A DNA stretch of 64,000 nt from Nocardia sp. NRRL S-836 (GTDB lineage Bacteria; Actinomycetota; Actinomycetes; Mycobacteriales; Pseudonocardiaceae). The notes below the pieces were generated by a model. It saw only the letters and a list, made by a program, of their open reading frames with translations. It was not told where the DNA came from and ran no database searches. Numbering within the stretch: position 1 is the stretch's first letter; every line of letters begins with the position of its first letter. The DNA lies in the NCBI RefSeq assembly GCF_001279525.1, contig NZ_LGDY01000002.1:18084-82083 (forward strand), given 5' to 3'. Below, piece by piece: positions 1-9,723 of the stretch. Made by a program: the position numbers and the translations under genes.

Positions 1-1693
1 CGCGCAGGCCCGTGTACTCGGCGGCCGCGACGGGCACGGCCACGACCCGGTCGGCCAGGCCCTCGATGTCGACCTTCGAGATCGCGGGCTTGTCGTCGTC
101 GTCCGAGGAGTCCTTGTCGTCCTCCTCGTCACCCACCGGCCGGCCGCCGCGCATCGGGGCGAACGGCGACGGGGTCGTGGCGGCCAGCGGCACCAGGTGC
201 GGGCGGCAGCCGGTCGGGAACGACAGGTCGAAGACGTGGGCGTCGTAGACCGGGTCGAACGTCCGGACCGACAGGAACGCCAGGTACTTGCCGTCCTCGG
301 TGAAGGTCGGCGAGAAGTCGGCGAACCGCAGCGGCGTCACGTCCACGAGGGACAGGTCCGTCACGTTCGCCATCCTGATGTGCCGCAACGGTGTCGGTCC
401 CGGATGCGACCACGCGAGCCACGCCGAGTCCGGCGAGAACGCCAGGTTGCTCACGTTCGCGTTGGCGCCGGACACGACCTCCCGCACCTCACCGGAAGCG
501 ATGTCCACCAACAACAACCGGCCGTCGTGCGTCCCGACGGCCACGCGCGAGCCGTCCGGCGCGGCGACGAGCGAGAGCACCCGGCCCAGCTGCCCGGACG
601 CGATGCGGCGAGCGGTGTTGCCGGGTTCGACGCCACCGACGGGCGCGATCTCCAGCGCCTCCTCGCCCTCCACGTCGGTCACCCACACGACGTGGCCGGT
701 CTCGCCGAGGATCTTCGGCAGCCGCGCGCGCACGTCCGAGCGCTCGGCCAGCGCGCGCACGGGACCGTCCCGGTGCGTCACCCAGTGCACGGAACCGCGC
801 ACCTCGATGGCGGACGCGCGACCGGTGTGGTCGACGCTGAACGAGTCGATGTTGCCGGAAGCCTTGACGTGGTGCGGTTGCAGGCCGGTGCGCGGGCCGC
901 CCAGCCTGATGTCGAGCTTGCGCAGCTCCGAGAGGCCCTCCAGCAGCCACAGCTCGCCGGCGGAGTGGAAGATCACCCGCGAGCCATCGGTGGAGGCGTT
1001 GCGCGCGTAGAAGTCCAGCTCGCTGTGGCGCCGCAGGTCGGTGCCGTCCGGCGCGACCGAGTACAGGCTGCCGACGCCCTCGTGGTCGGACAGGAACGCG
1101 ATCCGCCCGTCCACCCACATCGGGTTGACCAGCGACGACTTCAGGTCGTCGAGGATGCGGACGAACTCGCCGGTGCCGGCCTGGTCCACCCACAGCTTCC
1201 CGGCGGTGCCACCGCGGTACCGCTTCCAGTACGAGGGTTCCTGCATGTAGCTGGACGCCGTGACGACCTGCCCGTCCGGGCCGAACGAGACGTCGTTCAC
1301 CCACCCGTACGGCAGCACCTCGGCCGGTTCGCCGTCCAGCGGCACCGCCCAGGCCTGCTTGCGGTTCCTGGACATCTGGCCCGTCGTGGAGACGGCGACC
1401 ACGCGGCCGTCCGCAGTCCACCCCGACACGTGCGTGCGGGCGACGCCCCAGTGCGTCAACCGGCGGGCGGGTCCACCGTCCACAGGTGCCACCCGCACCT
1501 CGGGCGCACCGTCGATCCAGCTGGCCCAGGCCAGGTGCGTGCCGTCCACCGAGATCCGCGGCGAGCGGACGGGCACCTGGTCAGCGGACGCGCGCCACGC
1601 CCTTCCCCCGTCGACGGGGGCCAGCCACACGTCGTCCTCGGCCACGAACGTCACCAAGTCACCGCGAAGGTGCGGATACCGCAGGTAAGTCAC
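1..1693 (-). CDS. Tricorn-type protease, N-terminal part (cut by window edge)
   Basis: Read leftwards from a GTG at 1693 (protein begins VTYLRYPHLRGDLVTFVAED) the frame stays open for 564 codons to the window edge. It is full of beta-propeller blade repeats of the form 'SPRISVDGTHLAW', 'FSPDSAWLAWS' and 'FSPTFTEDGKYLAFLS'. This is the layout of tricorn protease homologues: two N-terminal propellers that gate substrate, followed by PDZ and S41 serine-protease domains. The catalytic part would lie outside the window, so activity cannot be judged. An acidic linker rich in Glu/Asp (near 100-130) sits just before the cut end, as in family members between propeller and C-terminal domains. The start lies 29 bp downstream of mazG on the same strand, so co-transcription is likely. 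A TolB-like propeller protein without protease is the alternative. Confidence 0.85.
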   Translation of the reverse strand, partial: MTYLRYPHLRGDLVTFVAEDDVWLAPVDGGRAWRASADQVPVRSPRISVDGTHLAWASWIDGAPEVRVAPVDGGPARRLTHWGVARTHVSGWTADGRVVAVSTTGQMSRNRKQAWAVPLDGEPAEVLPYGWVNDVSFGPDGQVVTASSYMQEPSYWKRYRGGTAGKLWVDQAGTGEFVRILDDLKSSLVNPMWVDGRIAFLSDHEGVGSLYSVAPDGTDLRRHSELDFYARNASTDGSRVIFHSAGELWLLEGLSELRKLDIRLGGPRTGLQPHHVKASGNIDSFSVDHTGRASAIEVRGSVHWVTHRDGPVRALAERSDVRARLPKILGETGHVVWVTDVEGEEALEIAPVGGVEPGNTARRIASGQLGRVLSLVAAPDGSRVAVGTHDGRLLLVDIASGEVREVVSGANANVSNLAFSPDSAWLAWSHPGPTPLRHIRMANVTDLSLVDVTPLRFADFSPTFTEDGKYLAFLSVRTFDPVYDAHVFDLSFPTGCRPHLVPLAATTPSPFAPMRGGRPVGDEEDDKDSSDDDDKPAISKVDIEGLADRVVAVPVAAAEYTGLR

Positions 1694-1722
1694 GTGATCG
1701 ACGTTAGCCCAACCTCACCGGT

Positions 1723-2646
1723 TCAGGAGGGCCAAAAACGCCGCCAGTCCTCCGCGCTCGGAGATTCCAGACCTTCGGCCCGCGCCTTGGCTTCGGCTTC
1801 CCGCACGGACGCCGCGAACCGCCGGCACACCTGGCGCAGCTCCGTCTCCGGGTCCTCACCCGCGAGCCGGGACAGCGCGGTCACGGCGAACAGCGTCGTG
1901 CCCGTGTCGTCGCCCTCCGGCAGCAGGTCGACCGGAAGACCGGCGCGTGTGGTGCGCTGCACCAGCTTCGCGGCCAGCGCCACCGCCGGCTGCCCGAGCG
2001 CCACACCGTCCACACTGGACTCGCGCTGCTTCTCGGCCTGCTTGAGCTCCTCCCAGCGGTGCTGCTGCGAGGTCGCGTCGTGCACGGCCGGGTCGTTGCC
2101 CTCGAAGACGTGCGGGTGCCGGCCGACCAGCTTCGCGACCAGCCCGGCCGCGACGGCGTCGATGTCGAACGGGTCCAGCGCGTCCTCGGCGGCGACCTGG
2201 GCGTGGACGAGCACCTGCAGCAGCACGTCGCCGAGCTCCTCGCGCATCGCGGCGCGGTCGCCGTCCTCGATGGCCTCGAGCAGCTCGAAGGTCTCCTCGA
2301 CCAGGTACTGGCGCAGCGACTGGTGGTCCTGCTCCGCGTCCCACGGACATCCGCCCGGTGAGCGCAGCCGGTGCATCACGGCGGCCGCGTCGAGCAGCCC
2401 GGCGCCCAGCGGCTCCGGCGTCGTGATCACCACGGCACCGGGGTACGCGCCGGCCGAGGTCGTGAGCACCACGGCACCGTCTTCGAGCTCCTCGGGAGCG
2501 GGCCCGTCGACGCCAAACGCCGACCAGGACTCCACCGGCACGCCCTCGCCCGCGTAGACGGCGGAGGCCGTGCGCAGCGCGGGCAGGGCGGCAGCGGGCA
2601 GCACGGTGCCGAGCCGCTCGCTCAGGAGGACGACGGTGGTGGTCAA
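1723..2646 (-). CDS. mazG: MazG nucleoside triphosphate pyrophosphohydrolase
   Basis: 307 codons. The MazG domain occupies roughly residues 90-200 and shows the family signature 'SPGGCPWDAEQ' followed by the helical metal-binding residues 'EETFELLEAI' and 'EELGDVLLQV' (the EExxE...ExxD pattern). MazG hydrolyses NTPs to NMP and pyrophosphate and is a house-cleaning enzyme for damaged nucleotides. The N-terminal ~90 residues resemble the extra actinobacterial domain. The start ATG overlaps the stop of the upstream lipoprotein gene by 4 bp (ATGA type), which indicates translational coupling. The order mfd-lipoprotein-mazG is conserved in mycobacteria and relatives, supporting the call. Confidence 0.95.
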   Translation of the reverse strand: MTTTVVLLSERLGTVLPAAALPALRTASAVYAGEGVPVESWSAFGVDGPAPEELEDGAVVLTTSAGAYPGAVVITTPEPLGAGLLDAAAVMHRLRSPGGCPWDAEQDHQSLRQYLVEETFELLEAIEDGDRAAMREELGDVLLQVLVHAQVAAEDALDPFDIDAVAAGLVAKLVGRHPHVFEGNDPAVHDATSQQHRWEELKQAEKQRESSVDGVALGQPAVALAAKLVQRTTRAGLPVDLLPEGDDTGTTLFAVTALSRLAGEDPETELRQVCRRFAASVREAEAKARAEGLESPSAEDWRRFWPS

Positions 2647-3584
2647 GACTTCTTCTGGGCCGCGCTCACGCCGACGAAACCGGCCTGCTCACCGGCCTTG
2701 CCGACGACGGTCGCACCGGTCGGGTCCCACACGCCGTAGCGCGGGTTGACCTCGATGTCCAGGTCGGCCGCGTGGAACTGGGCGATCCGCAGGCCGAACG
2801 CCGCGAGCAGCCGCGGGTCCATGCGGTCGGCCAGCTCGTCCTCGCCCGGCGTCGCCGGGACCGTGTCGCGCGACTTGACCAGCGCGACCATCCAGCTGGC
2901 CTGCTGCTCGTCGGCGGGGAACGCGACGACCGTGCCCGGCTTCACGCCCCACAGCATGGTGTGCACGAGGGAGGCGTTCTCGGAGACGCGGACCTTCTGG
3001 TTCGTCGCCGAGGCCTGCTGGCCGCTCGACGTGCGCGGCGCCTCCTGCACGAACCGGGCGAACTTCGCCGGGTCCGCGGCGGCCTCCCTGGCCTTGTCCT
3101 TGGCTTCCTTCGGGTCCTTGACCTGGAAGAAGTCGATCGTGATCTCGAGCGTGGAGAGGTTGCGGCGGGCCAGTTCGCCCATGACCATCGCGTCGCGCTG
3201 GCGGCGGTAGATCGTGGTGGGGTCCTGCTCGCTCTGCTTGGAGGCCTCCTCCGGGCCGCCGCGCTCCTTCACCGCGTCGTACACCTTGGTCTCGTCGACC
3301 GTGATGTTCTCGCGCTGCGCGGCGTACTCGGCGATCCTGTGGGTGATCTCGTCGGCCAGCACGAGCCGCGAGACCTGGTCGAGCTTGCCCTGGTCCTGCA
3401 TCTGCTGGGCCGCGGGCTCCTTCTTGAGCACCGTGATGGTGCGATCCTGGACGGTCTTCAGATCGATCGCCTGGCCTCCGACGATCGCGGCCGAGCCGGC
3501 CTTCGCGGGCCCGGCGGAGCATCCGGTGGCAAGCAACGCCACAGCAACACCGACCAGCGAGAAACGCTTCAGAACAGTGCTCAC
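2643..3584 (-). CDS. SurA N-terminal-domain lipoprotein (putative foldase)
   Basis: 313 aa with a clear lipoprotein signal: charged start (MSTVLKRFS), hydrophobic core and lipobox 'LLATGC', so the mature protein should be anchored by a lipidated Cys at residue 22. The following region (about 30-190) is helical and charged, with 'ADEITHRIAEYAAQREN' and 'RRQRDAMVMGELARRN', like the SurA/PrsA N-terminal chaperone domain. No complete parvulin PPIase motif is seen, so a chaperone-only role is inferred. It lies 13 bp downstream of mfd and overlaps mazG by 4 bp, the position of a SurA-like lipoprotein in other actinobacteria. Function is inferred from family only. Confidence 0.82.
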   Translation of the reverse strand: MSTVLKRFSLVGVAVALLATGCSAGPAKAGSAAIVGGQAIDLKTVQDRTITVLKKEPAAQQMQDQGKLDQVSRLVLADEITHRIAEYAAQRENITVDETKVYDAVKERGGPEEASKQSEQDPTTIYRRQRDAMVMGELARRNLSTLEITIDFFQVKDPKEAKDKAREAAADPAKFARFVQEAPRTSSGQQASATNQKVRVSENASLVHTMLWGVKPGTVVAFPADEQQASWMVALVKSRDTVPATPGEDELADRMDPRLLAAFGLRIAQFHAADLDIEVNPRYGVWDPTGATVVGKAGEQAGFVGVSAAQKKS

Positions 3585-3597
3585 GGGGATCAGCCTC

Positions 3598-6500
3598 TCA
3601 CGCCGTGGTGACTCCGGTCACGGGAGTCCCCGCGAGTGAGTCGAGGAAGGCACCGCACCAGTTCAGCAGTTCCTGATCACGCAGCTGCGGTGCACCCATC
3701 CGGCCGCCCGCGGCTCCCTCCGTCGGCCTAGGCACCGTGACCGTGCCCATGGCCTGCTTGTACACGGCCTTGGGGAACAGCCTGCGCAGCCGGACGAGCT
3801 GCGAGTCGCGCAGCTCCAGCTTCGCGAACCGGATGTTCTGCCCCATCGCGATCACCTCGGCGACGCCGTGGCGGCGGCAGGTGTGCCGCAGCCTGGCCAC
3901 GCCGAGGAGGCGTTCGACCGGCTCCGGCGGCGTGCCGTAGCGGTCCTTGAGCTCGTCCCAGACCGACTGGAGCGCCGCCTCGTCCGTGGCGGCCGCGATC
4001 TTGCGGTAGGCCTCCAGGCGCAGCCGTTCGCCGGGCACGTAGTCGTGCGGCACGTGCGCGTCGACCGGCAGGTCGACCCTGACCTCGGCGAGCTCCTCCT
4101 CGACCTCGCCGCCGTCGGCGCCGGCGTGCCTGCGGAACGCCTCGACGGCCTCGCCGACCAGCCGCACGTACAGGTCGAAGCCGACGCCCGCGATGTGGCC
4201 GGACTGCTCGGCGCCGAGGATGTTGCCGGCGCCGCGGATCTCCAGGTCCTTCATCGCGACCGCCATGCCCGCGCCCAGCTCGGTGTTCTGGGCGATCGTG
4301 GCGAGCCGGTCGTGCGCGTGCTCGGTCAGCGGCGTCTCCGCCGGGTACAGGAAGTAGGCGTACCCGCGTTCGCGGCCACGGCCGACGCGGCCGCGCAGCT
4401 GGTGCAGCTGCGCCAGGCCGAGCAGGTCGCCGCGCTCGACGATCAGCGTGTTGGCGTTGGAGATGTCCAGGCCGGTCTCGACGATCGTGGTGCAGACGAG
4501 CACGTCGTACTCGCGTTCCCAGAAGCCCTGGATGAGGTGTTCGAGCTTGTCCTCGTTCATCTGGCCGTGCCCGGTCACGACCCTGGCCTCCGGCACGAGC
4601 TCGCGGATGCGCTTCGCGGCCTTCTCGATGGTCGAGACCCGGTTGTGCACGTAGAAGACCTGGCCGTCGCGCAGCAGCTCGCGGCGGATCGCGGCGGCGA
4701 CCTGCTTGTCGTCGTACGCGCCGACGTAGGTGAGGATCGGGTGCCGTTCCTCCGGCGGGGTCAGGATCGTGGACATCTCGCGGATGCCGGCCAGCGACAT
4801 CTCCAGCGTGCGCGGGATCGGCGTCGCGGACATGGTCAGCACGTCGACGTGCGTCCGCAGCGCCTTGATGTGCTCCTTGTGCTCCACGCCGAACCGCTGC
4901 TCCTCGTCCACGATCACGAGGCCGAGGTCCTTGTACCGCACGGACTTCTGCAGCAGCCGGTGCGTGCCGATCACGATGTCGACCTCGCCGTCGGCGAGAC
5001 CGGCCACGGTCTGCGCCGACTCGTTCGCGTCGGTGAACCGGGACAGGCCCTTGACGTTCACCGGGAACTGGCGCATGCGCTCGGCGAACGTGTTGAGGTG
5101 CTGCTGGGCCAGCAGCGTCGTCGGCACCAGCACGGCGACCTGCTTGCCGTCCTGCACCGCCTTGAACGCCGCGCGGACCGCGATCTCGGTCTTGCCGTAG
5201 CCGACGTCACCGCAGATGACGCGGTCCATCGGCACGCTGCGCTCCATGTCGGCCTTGACCTCGTCGATCGCGGCCATCTGGTCCTGCGTCTCGGTGAACG
5301 CGAACGCGTCCTCCAGCTCGCGCTGCCACGGCGTGTCGCTCGCGAACGCGTGGCCGGGCGCGGACTGGCGGGCCGCGTAGAGCTGCACGAGCTCGGCCGC
5401 GATCTGCTTGACCGCCTTGCGCGCCTTGGACTTCGTGTTCTTCCAGTCGCTGCCGCCGAGCTTGTTGAGCGTCGGCAGCTCACCGCCCACGTACCGGCTG
5501 ACCTCGTCGAGCTGGTCGGTCGGCACGAACAGCCGGTCGCCGGGCTGGCCGCGCTTGGACGACGCGTACTCCAGCACCAGGTACTCGCGGGTGGCGGACG
5601 CGCCGGCGGCGTCCTTGGTGGTGCGCTGCACCATCTCCACGTACTTGCCGATGCCGTGCTGCTCGTGCACCACGAAGTCGCCCGCCTTGAGCGCCAGCGG
5701 GTCCACCGCGTTGCGCCGCTTGGAGGGCATCTTGCGCATGTCCTTGGTGGACGTTCCGCCGCGGCCGCCGGTCAGGTCGGTCTCGGTCAGCACGACCAGC
5801 GCGAGGTCCGGCAGCACGAAGCCGTCCTCGAGCGCGCCGCGCACGACCGTGACCATGCCGGCTTTCGGTGCCTCGTCGAGGGATTCGAGGCAGACGGCGG
5901 CGACCTCGGCTTCCTTGAGCCGTTCCTCCGCACGGTGCGCGGTACCGGCGCCGGGCACGACGAGCACCGCCGCGCCACCGGTCGCCGTGTGCGCCTTGAG
6001 GTCCGCGAAGGCCCGGTCGACGTCGCCCTGGTAGGCCTCGACCGGCTTGACGTCGAGGTGCACCACGTCGGCGGCGTCGGTCGTGAGCTGCGTGAGCGTC
6101 CACCACGGACGGTCGTTGGCCCGCGCCTGCTCGGAGATCTCACCCAGGCCCCGGTAGGCGCTGCGGCCCAGGTCGATCGGCGCCTTGCCGCCCGTGGCGG
6201 CGGCCATCCACGACGCCTCCAGGAACTCCTGGCCGGTCCGCACCAGGTCGGCGGCCCGCGCGCGGACCTTCTCCGGGTCGTTGAGCAGCACGTGCGTGCC
6301 CTTCGGCACCACGTCCGTGAGCATCTGCAGCTCGCCGGGGCACAGCGCCGGGATCAACGCCTCCATGCCCTCGACCGCGATGCCGTTGGAGAGCTTCTCC
6401 AGCATCTCCACCAGGTGCGCGTCCGACCGGTGCTCCTCGGCCAGCTCCGCCGCGCGGTGCCGCACGTCGTCGGTCAGCAGCAGCTCGCGGCACGGCGGCG

Positions 6501-7167
6501 CGACGAACTCGCCGACCTCCTCGGGCAGCGACCGCTGGTCCTGCACGGAGAACGGCCGGATCTCGCTGACCTCGTCGCCCCAGAACTCGACGCGGTAGGG
6601 GTGCTCCGCGGTCGGCGGGAAGATGTCGAGGATGCCGCCGCGCGTGGCGTACTCACCGCGCTTCTCGACCATGTCGACGCGCGTGTAGGCGTTCTCGGCC
6701 AGCCGCGTGACCAGCTCCGCGAAGTCCTGCTCCTCGCCGACCACGAGGTGCACCGGCGTGAGGTCGCCCAGGCCCGGCGCCATCGGCTGGATGAGGCTGC
6801 GCACGGTCGTGACCAGCACCTTGACCGGCTTGCCCGCGGGGTGCTTGAGGCGGCGCAGCACCTGAAGGCGCGCGCCGACGGTGTCCGCGCGGGGCGACAG
6901 GCGCTCGTGCGGCAGCGTCTCCCAGCTCGGGAAGAACGCGACCTCGTCGGAGCCGATGAGGTCTTTGAGGACGTTCGTCAGCTCCTCGGCCTCGCGGCCG
7001 GTCGCCGTGACGGCCAGCACCGGCCGGACCGTGGACAGCGCGGCGGTGACCAGCGGGCGGGCGGCCAGCGGACCGTCCAGCTCCAGCTCGGGAACACCGG
7101 CCGAGTCGATCAGCGTGCGGAGGGCTTTGTCGGGCAGGACACCATCGAGCAGGCCGTGCAGCGGCAT
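3598..7167 (-). CDS. mfd: Transcription-repair coupling factor Mfd
   Basis: 1189 aa, the usual length. Order of domains: UvrB-homology/UvrA-binding N-terminus; the RNA-polymerase interaction (CarD-like) domain near residues 490-570 ('[17 protein letters not shown]'); then a RecG-like SF2 translocase with Walker A 'GDVGYGKTE' (about 652-660), DEEQ box 'VDEEQRFGV' (about 755) and '[11 protein letters not shown]'; and the TRCF C-terminal domain. Mfd pushes stalled RNA polymerase off DNA lesions and recruits UvrA. It appears to be the first gene of the leftward unit mfd-lipoprotein-mazG-tricorn. A very long open frame on the opposite strand is a compositional shadow. Confidence 0.98.
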   Translation of the reverse strand: MPLHGLLDGVLPDKALRTLIDSAGVPELELDGPLAARPLVTAALSTVRPVLAVTATGREAEELTNVLKDLIGSDEVAFFPSWETLPHERLSPRADTVGARLQVLRRLKHPAGKPVKVLVTTVRSLIQPMAPGLGDLTPVHLVVGEEQDFAELVTRLAENAYTRVDMVEKRGEYATRGGILDIFPPTAEHPYRVEFWGDEVSEIRPFSVQDQRSLPEEVGEFVAPPCRELLLTDDVRHRAAELAEEHRSDAHLVEMLEKLSNGIAVEGMEALIPALCPGELQMLTDVVPKGTHVLLNDPEKVRARAADLVRTGQEFLEASWMAAATGGKAPIDLGRSAYRGLGEISEQARANDRPWWTLTQLTTDAADVVHLDVKPVEAYQGDVDRAFADLKAHTATGGAAVLVVPGAGTAHRAEERLKEAEVAAVCLESLDEAPKAGMVTVVRGALEDGFVLPDLALVVLTETDLTGGRGGTSTKDMRKMPSKRRNAVDPLALKAGDFVVHEQHGIGKYVEMVQRTTKDAAGASATREYLVLEYASSKRGQPGDRLFVPTDQLDEVSRYVGGELPTLNKLGGSDWKNTKSKARKAVKQIAAELVQLYAARQSAPGHAFASDTPWQRELEDAFAFTETQDQMAAIDEVKADMERSVPMDRVICGDVGYGKTEIAVRAAFKAVQDGKQVAVLVPTTLLAQQHLNTFAERMRQFPVNVKGLSRFTDANESAQTVAGLADGEVDIVIGTHRLLQKSVRYKDLGLVIVDEEQRFGVEHKEHIKALRTHVDVLTMSATPIPRTLEMSLAGIREMSTILTPPEERHPILTYVGAYDDKQVAAAIRRELLRDGQVFYVHNRVSTIEKAAKRIRELVPEARVVTGHGQMNEDKLEHLIQGFWEREYDVLVCTTIVETGLDISNANTLIVERGDLLGLAQLHQLRGRVGRGRERGYAYFLYPAETPLTEHAHDRLATIAQNTELGAGMAVAMKDLEIRGAGNILGAEQSGHIAGVGFDLYVRLVGEAVEAFRRHAGADGGEVEEELAEVRVDLPVDAHVPHDYVPGERLRLEAYRKIAAATDEAALQSVWDELKDRYGTPPEPVERLLGVARLRHTCRRHGVAEVIAMGQNIRFAKLELRDSQLVRLRRLFPKAVYKQAMGTVTVPRPTEGAAGGRMGAPQLRDQELLNWCGAFLDSLAGTPVTGVTTA

Positions 7168-7282
7168 GATTTCGAAACCCCGTCGAGTGCGGAATGCCAG
7201 ACAGACCCCTGCCTGGGACGAGGGGTCTCACCCCCACCATAGCTCGTGCGGCGAACCCTTATCGGGTGACTCGTGCGCGGCT

Positions 7283-7654
7283 CTAGTGGTCGCGCTGCGC
7301 AGCGGCGCGCGCCGCCTGCATCTTGCGCCGCAGGTGCCCGGCGGGGTCGGCGTCGTAGCTGCGGCAGTCGTCCTGCCAGGTCACGAGGGCCTGGCGGAGG
7401 TCGCCGAGCGAGTGCACGTACGCCTGGGACCCGCCGTGCCGCACGGTGGTGCGCGCCACGTCGGTCCACACGAGGTCGAACCCGTGCACCCGTTGCAGCG
7501 CCGTCCACACCATCCGGTCGGGTACCTCCACGTCGTCGGCCTCGACCCACCTGGCGGCCCAGGCGTGCGCGTCCTCACGGCTGACCGTGCCGTCGAGCAC
7601 CGCCTGCCAGACGTCGGCGACCGTCGTCCTGGTCGCCTGCTCAGGAATAGTCAT
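7283..7654 (-). CDS. Small acidic protein, putative immunity partner of the upstream toxin-like gene
   Basis: 123 aa, soluble, no signal or membrane segment. It begins with 'VADVWQAVLDGTVSREDAHAWAARWVEADD' type helices followed by 'VWTALQRVHGFDL' and 'YVHSLGDLRQALVTW'. This pattern (a W-rich 'AWA.RW...DD' helix, then 'W.AL..lHG.DL') is common in short actinobacterial proteins sitting behind toxin genes, so an immunity role is inferred from position. It overlaps the preceding gene by 14 bp and is last in a five-gene leftward cassette. No enzyme motif is visible. Confidence 0.6.
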   Translation of the reverse strand: MTIPEQATRTTVADVWQAVLDGTVSREDAHAWAARWVEADDVEVPDRMVWTALQRVHGFDLVWTDVARTTVRHGGSQAYVHSLGDLRQALVTWQDDCRSYDADPAGHLRRKMQAARAAAQRDH

Positions 7655-8105
7655 TCCAGTACTCCCGGTCGATCCGGCTCTGCAGTTGCTTCTCGGTCAG
7701 TTTCGGGAACGTCGTCGTCGGGTTGCCCGACGGGTTCGACGGGTCGCTGACCACGACGGAGTAGGTGCCGTCACCGTTGCTCAGCACCCGCACGAGCTGA
7801 CCGTCCTCCTGGAAGTACAGCTTGCCGTCCTTGCGCACGCGGTCCACGTCGACGTCACGTTCTGTCTCGCGCAGCTTGCCGTGGACGTCGCGGTCGGAGG
7901 TCACGCCGGTGGGCCTGGCCTCCTGTTCGAGGTCGCGCGTGGCCCGCTGGGCGCTGGTCAGGCCCGCACCCGCGTCGATGGACCCGTGCTGCTGCGCCGG
8001 TTTGCCCGGCTTGCGGGGCCCGCCGGGAGGAGGACCGGGCTTGGGTGGCTTCTTGTGCAGTGCGAACCACACGAGCAACCACAGCTGGGTGAGCAGTGTC
8101 CGCAT
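7641..8105 (-). CDS. Putative T7SS-associated toxin-like protein, unknown fold
   Basis: 154 aa. A short hydrophobic N-terminus (MRTLLTQLWLLVWFALH) leads into a Pro/Gly/Lys linker ('KKPPKPGPPPGGPRKPGKP'), then a charged module ending in 'KLYFQEDGQLVRVLSNGDG', 'NPTTTFPKLTEKQLQSRI' and 'DREYWNDYS'. A hydrophobic lead, a proline linker and a compact C-terminal domain are typical of polymorphic-toxin architecture, but no known nuclease or deaminase motif is recognised. It lies 6 bp after a WXG100-like gene and overlaps the putative immunity gene. Toxicity is inferred from context only; it could instead be a small membrane-associated partner. Confidence 0.5.
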   Translation of the reverse strand: MRTLLTQLWLLVWFALHKKPPKPGPPPGGPRKPGKPAQQHGSIDAGAGLTSAQRATRDLEQEARPTGVTSDRDVHGKLRETERDVDVDRVRKDGKLYFQEDGQLVRVLSNGDGTYSVVVSDPSNPSGNPTTTFPKLTEKQLQSRIDREYWNDYS

Positions 8106-8111
8106 CGCCGC

Positions 8112-8807
8112 CTACCCGTTCAGCAGTTTCGTGAGGCTGGTCAGGCTGTTGATCAACGCTCCGGTGAAGGTGAGGATGCGACCGGCCCACTTCACCACGG
8201 CCGCCACGATCTGCGACGCGATCGCCGGGATCGTCACGACGAAGATCGCCTCGACCGCCCACACGATCACCCTCGCCACCAGGTCGGCGATCAGGTCCCG
8301 GACGATCTCGCGGGTCATCTCCACGAGGTTGCCCGCGCCCTCGGTGGCCGCCGCCATCGCCGCCGAGATGGCTCCCAGCGCACCGATGGCCTCGACGTTC
8401 TTCGCCATCTTGGCCCGGTACGCGTCGGCCGCCTCGCCCTGCCAGCCGGGGATGTCCGCCTCCACGCACGACCGCAGGTCCTCGGACATGCTGTAGAGCT
8501 CCTTGGCCATGTTCTCCCAGGTCGTGGCGTGTGACCTGACCACGTCCGGCTTGCCGGTGAGCTCGTCGAGCACCTCCCGCAGCGGCTCGAAGTACTCGAT
8601 GGCCCAGCCGAGCCCGTTGGACAGCAGGCCGCTGATCGGGTCGAGCGCGAAGGCGACGACCTCGACGGCCGCACCCGAACCCGCCAGCAGGTCGTCGACC
8701 CACCCCTCGGTCCTGATCGCGTCGACGAGGCCCTCGATGCTGTCGGCGACACCGGAGCCGGTCCACACCTCGCGCGACGACTGGACGGGGGCCACCAGGT
8801 CGGTCAT
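8112..8807 (-). CDS. WXG100-superfamily-like T7SS protein with C-terminal hydrophobic region
   Basis: 231 aa. The middle part (about 90-160) is the WXG-like helical hairpin 'SHATTWENMAKELYSMSEDL' then 'VEADIPGWQGEAADAYRAKMAKNVEAI'; the W-Q-G turn (PGWQGEAADAY) is the hallmark. The C-terminal 70 residues are strongly hydrophobic ('VARVIVWAVEAIFVVTIPAIASQ', then 'IVAAVVKWAGRILTF'). Such proteins are type VII secretion substrates or scaffolds of toxin cassettes. The start overlaps the upstream EspC-like gene by 4 bp. Confidence 0.8.
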   Translation of the reverse strand: MTDLVAPVQSSREVWTGSGVADSIEGLVDAIRTEGWVDDLLAGSGAAVEVVAFALDPISGLLSNGLGWAIEYFEPLREVLDELTGKPDVVRSHATTWENMAKELYSMSEDLRSCVEADIPGWQGEAADAYRAKMAKNVEAIGALGAISAAMAAATEGAGNLVEMTREIVRDLIADLVARVIVWAVEAIFVVTIPAIASQIVAAVVKWAGRILTFTGALINSLTSLTKLLNG

Positions 8808-9124
8808 GACGGCTCACCCCCGCCGGCGGACCGCACCAGGCCCGCGTTCTGCTCGTCGACGCCCTCGTAGTCGTCCGAGCTGACCAGCAGCGTCTTGACG
8901 ACGATGTCGAGCGTCTCCTCCTGGTAGGCGATCAGCTCGTCCTGCTCGGTGTGCCGGCCCGCCAGCACCCCGGAGATCCACTCGCACAACGCGCCGTAGG
9001 CCTGGCCGTCCTGCGTGATGTGGGCGCTCGCGGACTTCACCGCGGCGAACCGCGCCTGGATCTTGGCCACGTTCGCCGCGTGGGCGCGCAACTGCTCGAC
9101 GTCGACCTCGAACGACATGGTCAC
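8804..9124 (-). CDS. EspC/DUF2580-like T7SS protein
   Basis: 106 aa, all-helical: 'SFEVDVEQLRAHAANVAKIQARFAAVKSAS' in the first half, then 'YGALCEWISGVLAGRHTEQDELI'. This matches ESX-1 secretion-associated proteins of the EspC (DUF2580) type, which are small helical-hairpin substrates or chaperones of type VII secretion. It overlaps both neighbours by 4 bp, so it is the second gene of a translationally coupled cassette. Confidence 0.8.
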   Translation of the reverse strand: MTMSFEVDVEQLRAHAANVAKIQARFAAVKSASAHITQDGQAYGALCEWISGVLAGRHTEQDELIAYQEETLDIVVKTLLVSSDDYEGVDEQNAGLVRSAGGGEPS

Positions 9125-9570
9125 CGCTCCCTGAGGTAGGTGCGGGTGTCGTTGCCGTCGTCGTCATAGTCGGTCATGACCGGACGGGCGGTGCTTTCAC
9201 CGCCGCGCAGCTGGTTGCCGACCCGCTCCGCGATGGCCCGTGCGGCCGGGGTGTCGCCGACGGTCTCCGCGATGATCTCCCGCGACCGGTCGGCCAGCTC
9301 GCCGCGCGCCCTGCCCAGTGTCGCCATGATCGCCTGGGCGACCTCGGCGGGCGGGACCCGCTGGATCCGGTCGGTGAGCCGCAGGTCCACCAATGCCCCG
9401 GTCGAGTCGACCGTCAGCTCGGCGAGCCCGTTCCGGTCGTGCACGGTGACCCGCACGTCCTGGAACCGCTCGCTCATCGCCCGCGTGTCGGCGGCGAGCT
9501 TGTCGATGCGTCCCTTCCACGCCTCCAGCCTGTCGCGTGCCCCGTCCGGGTCGAGGATGCCTCCCACCAC
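9121..9570 (-). CDS. YbaB/EbfC-family protein heading the T7SS cassette
   Basis: 149 aa. The core 'DKLAADTRAMSERFQDVRVTVHDRNGLAELTVDSTGALVDLRLTD' shows the helix-strand-strand pattern of YbaB/EbfC nucleoid-associated proteins, here in the actinobacterial form that precedes WXG100 genes. The long C-terminal helix includes 'AEVAQAIMATLGRARGELADRSREI'. In such loci the protein may be a DNA-binding regulator or a structural partner; this is not established. It is first in the leftward cassette and diverges from the dehydrogenase gene at 9724. Confidence 0.8.
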   Translation of the reverse strand: MVGGILDPDGARDRLEAWKGRIDKLAADTRAMSERFQDVRVTVHDRNGLAELTVDSTGALVDLRLTDRIQRVPPAEVAQAIMATLGRARGELADRSREIIAETVGDTPAARAIAERVGNQLRGGESTARPVMTDYDDDGNDTRTYLRER

Positions 9571-9723
9571 GTCTCACTCCCCCTGCCTGGTGTCGTGGCC
9601 ACCGTGACCGACAGTAGGAGTACGAGCGCGCGCAGTTGTGCGGAAACGGGAAATTCCAACCCGGCAGTGGACCACGCCGATGGCCTCACGGAAGCTCCAC
9701 GGCACAAAACGCATAGTCGGTAC

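Noticed and set aside
197..2557. 786-codon open frame on the plus strand at the left edge
   Set aside because: Composition is shadow-like and it spans two genes with clear domains on the minus strand (tricorn propeller and mazG).
3868..7242. 1124-codon open frame on the plus strand opposite mfd
   Set aside because: It reads as His/Arg/Val/Leu-rich low-complexity text without domains. It is the usual mirror frame of a GC-rich gene, whereas mfd on the other strand has all family motifs.
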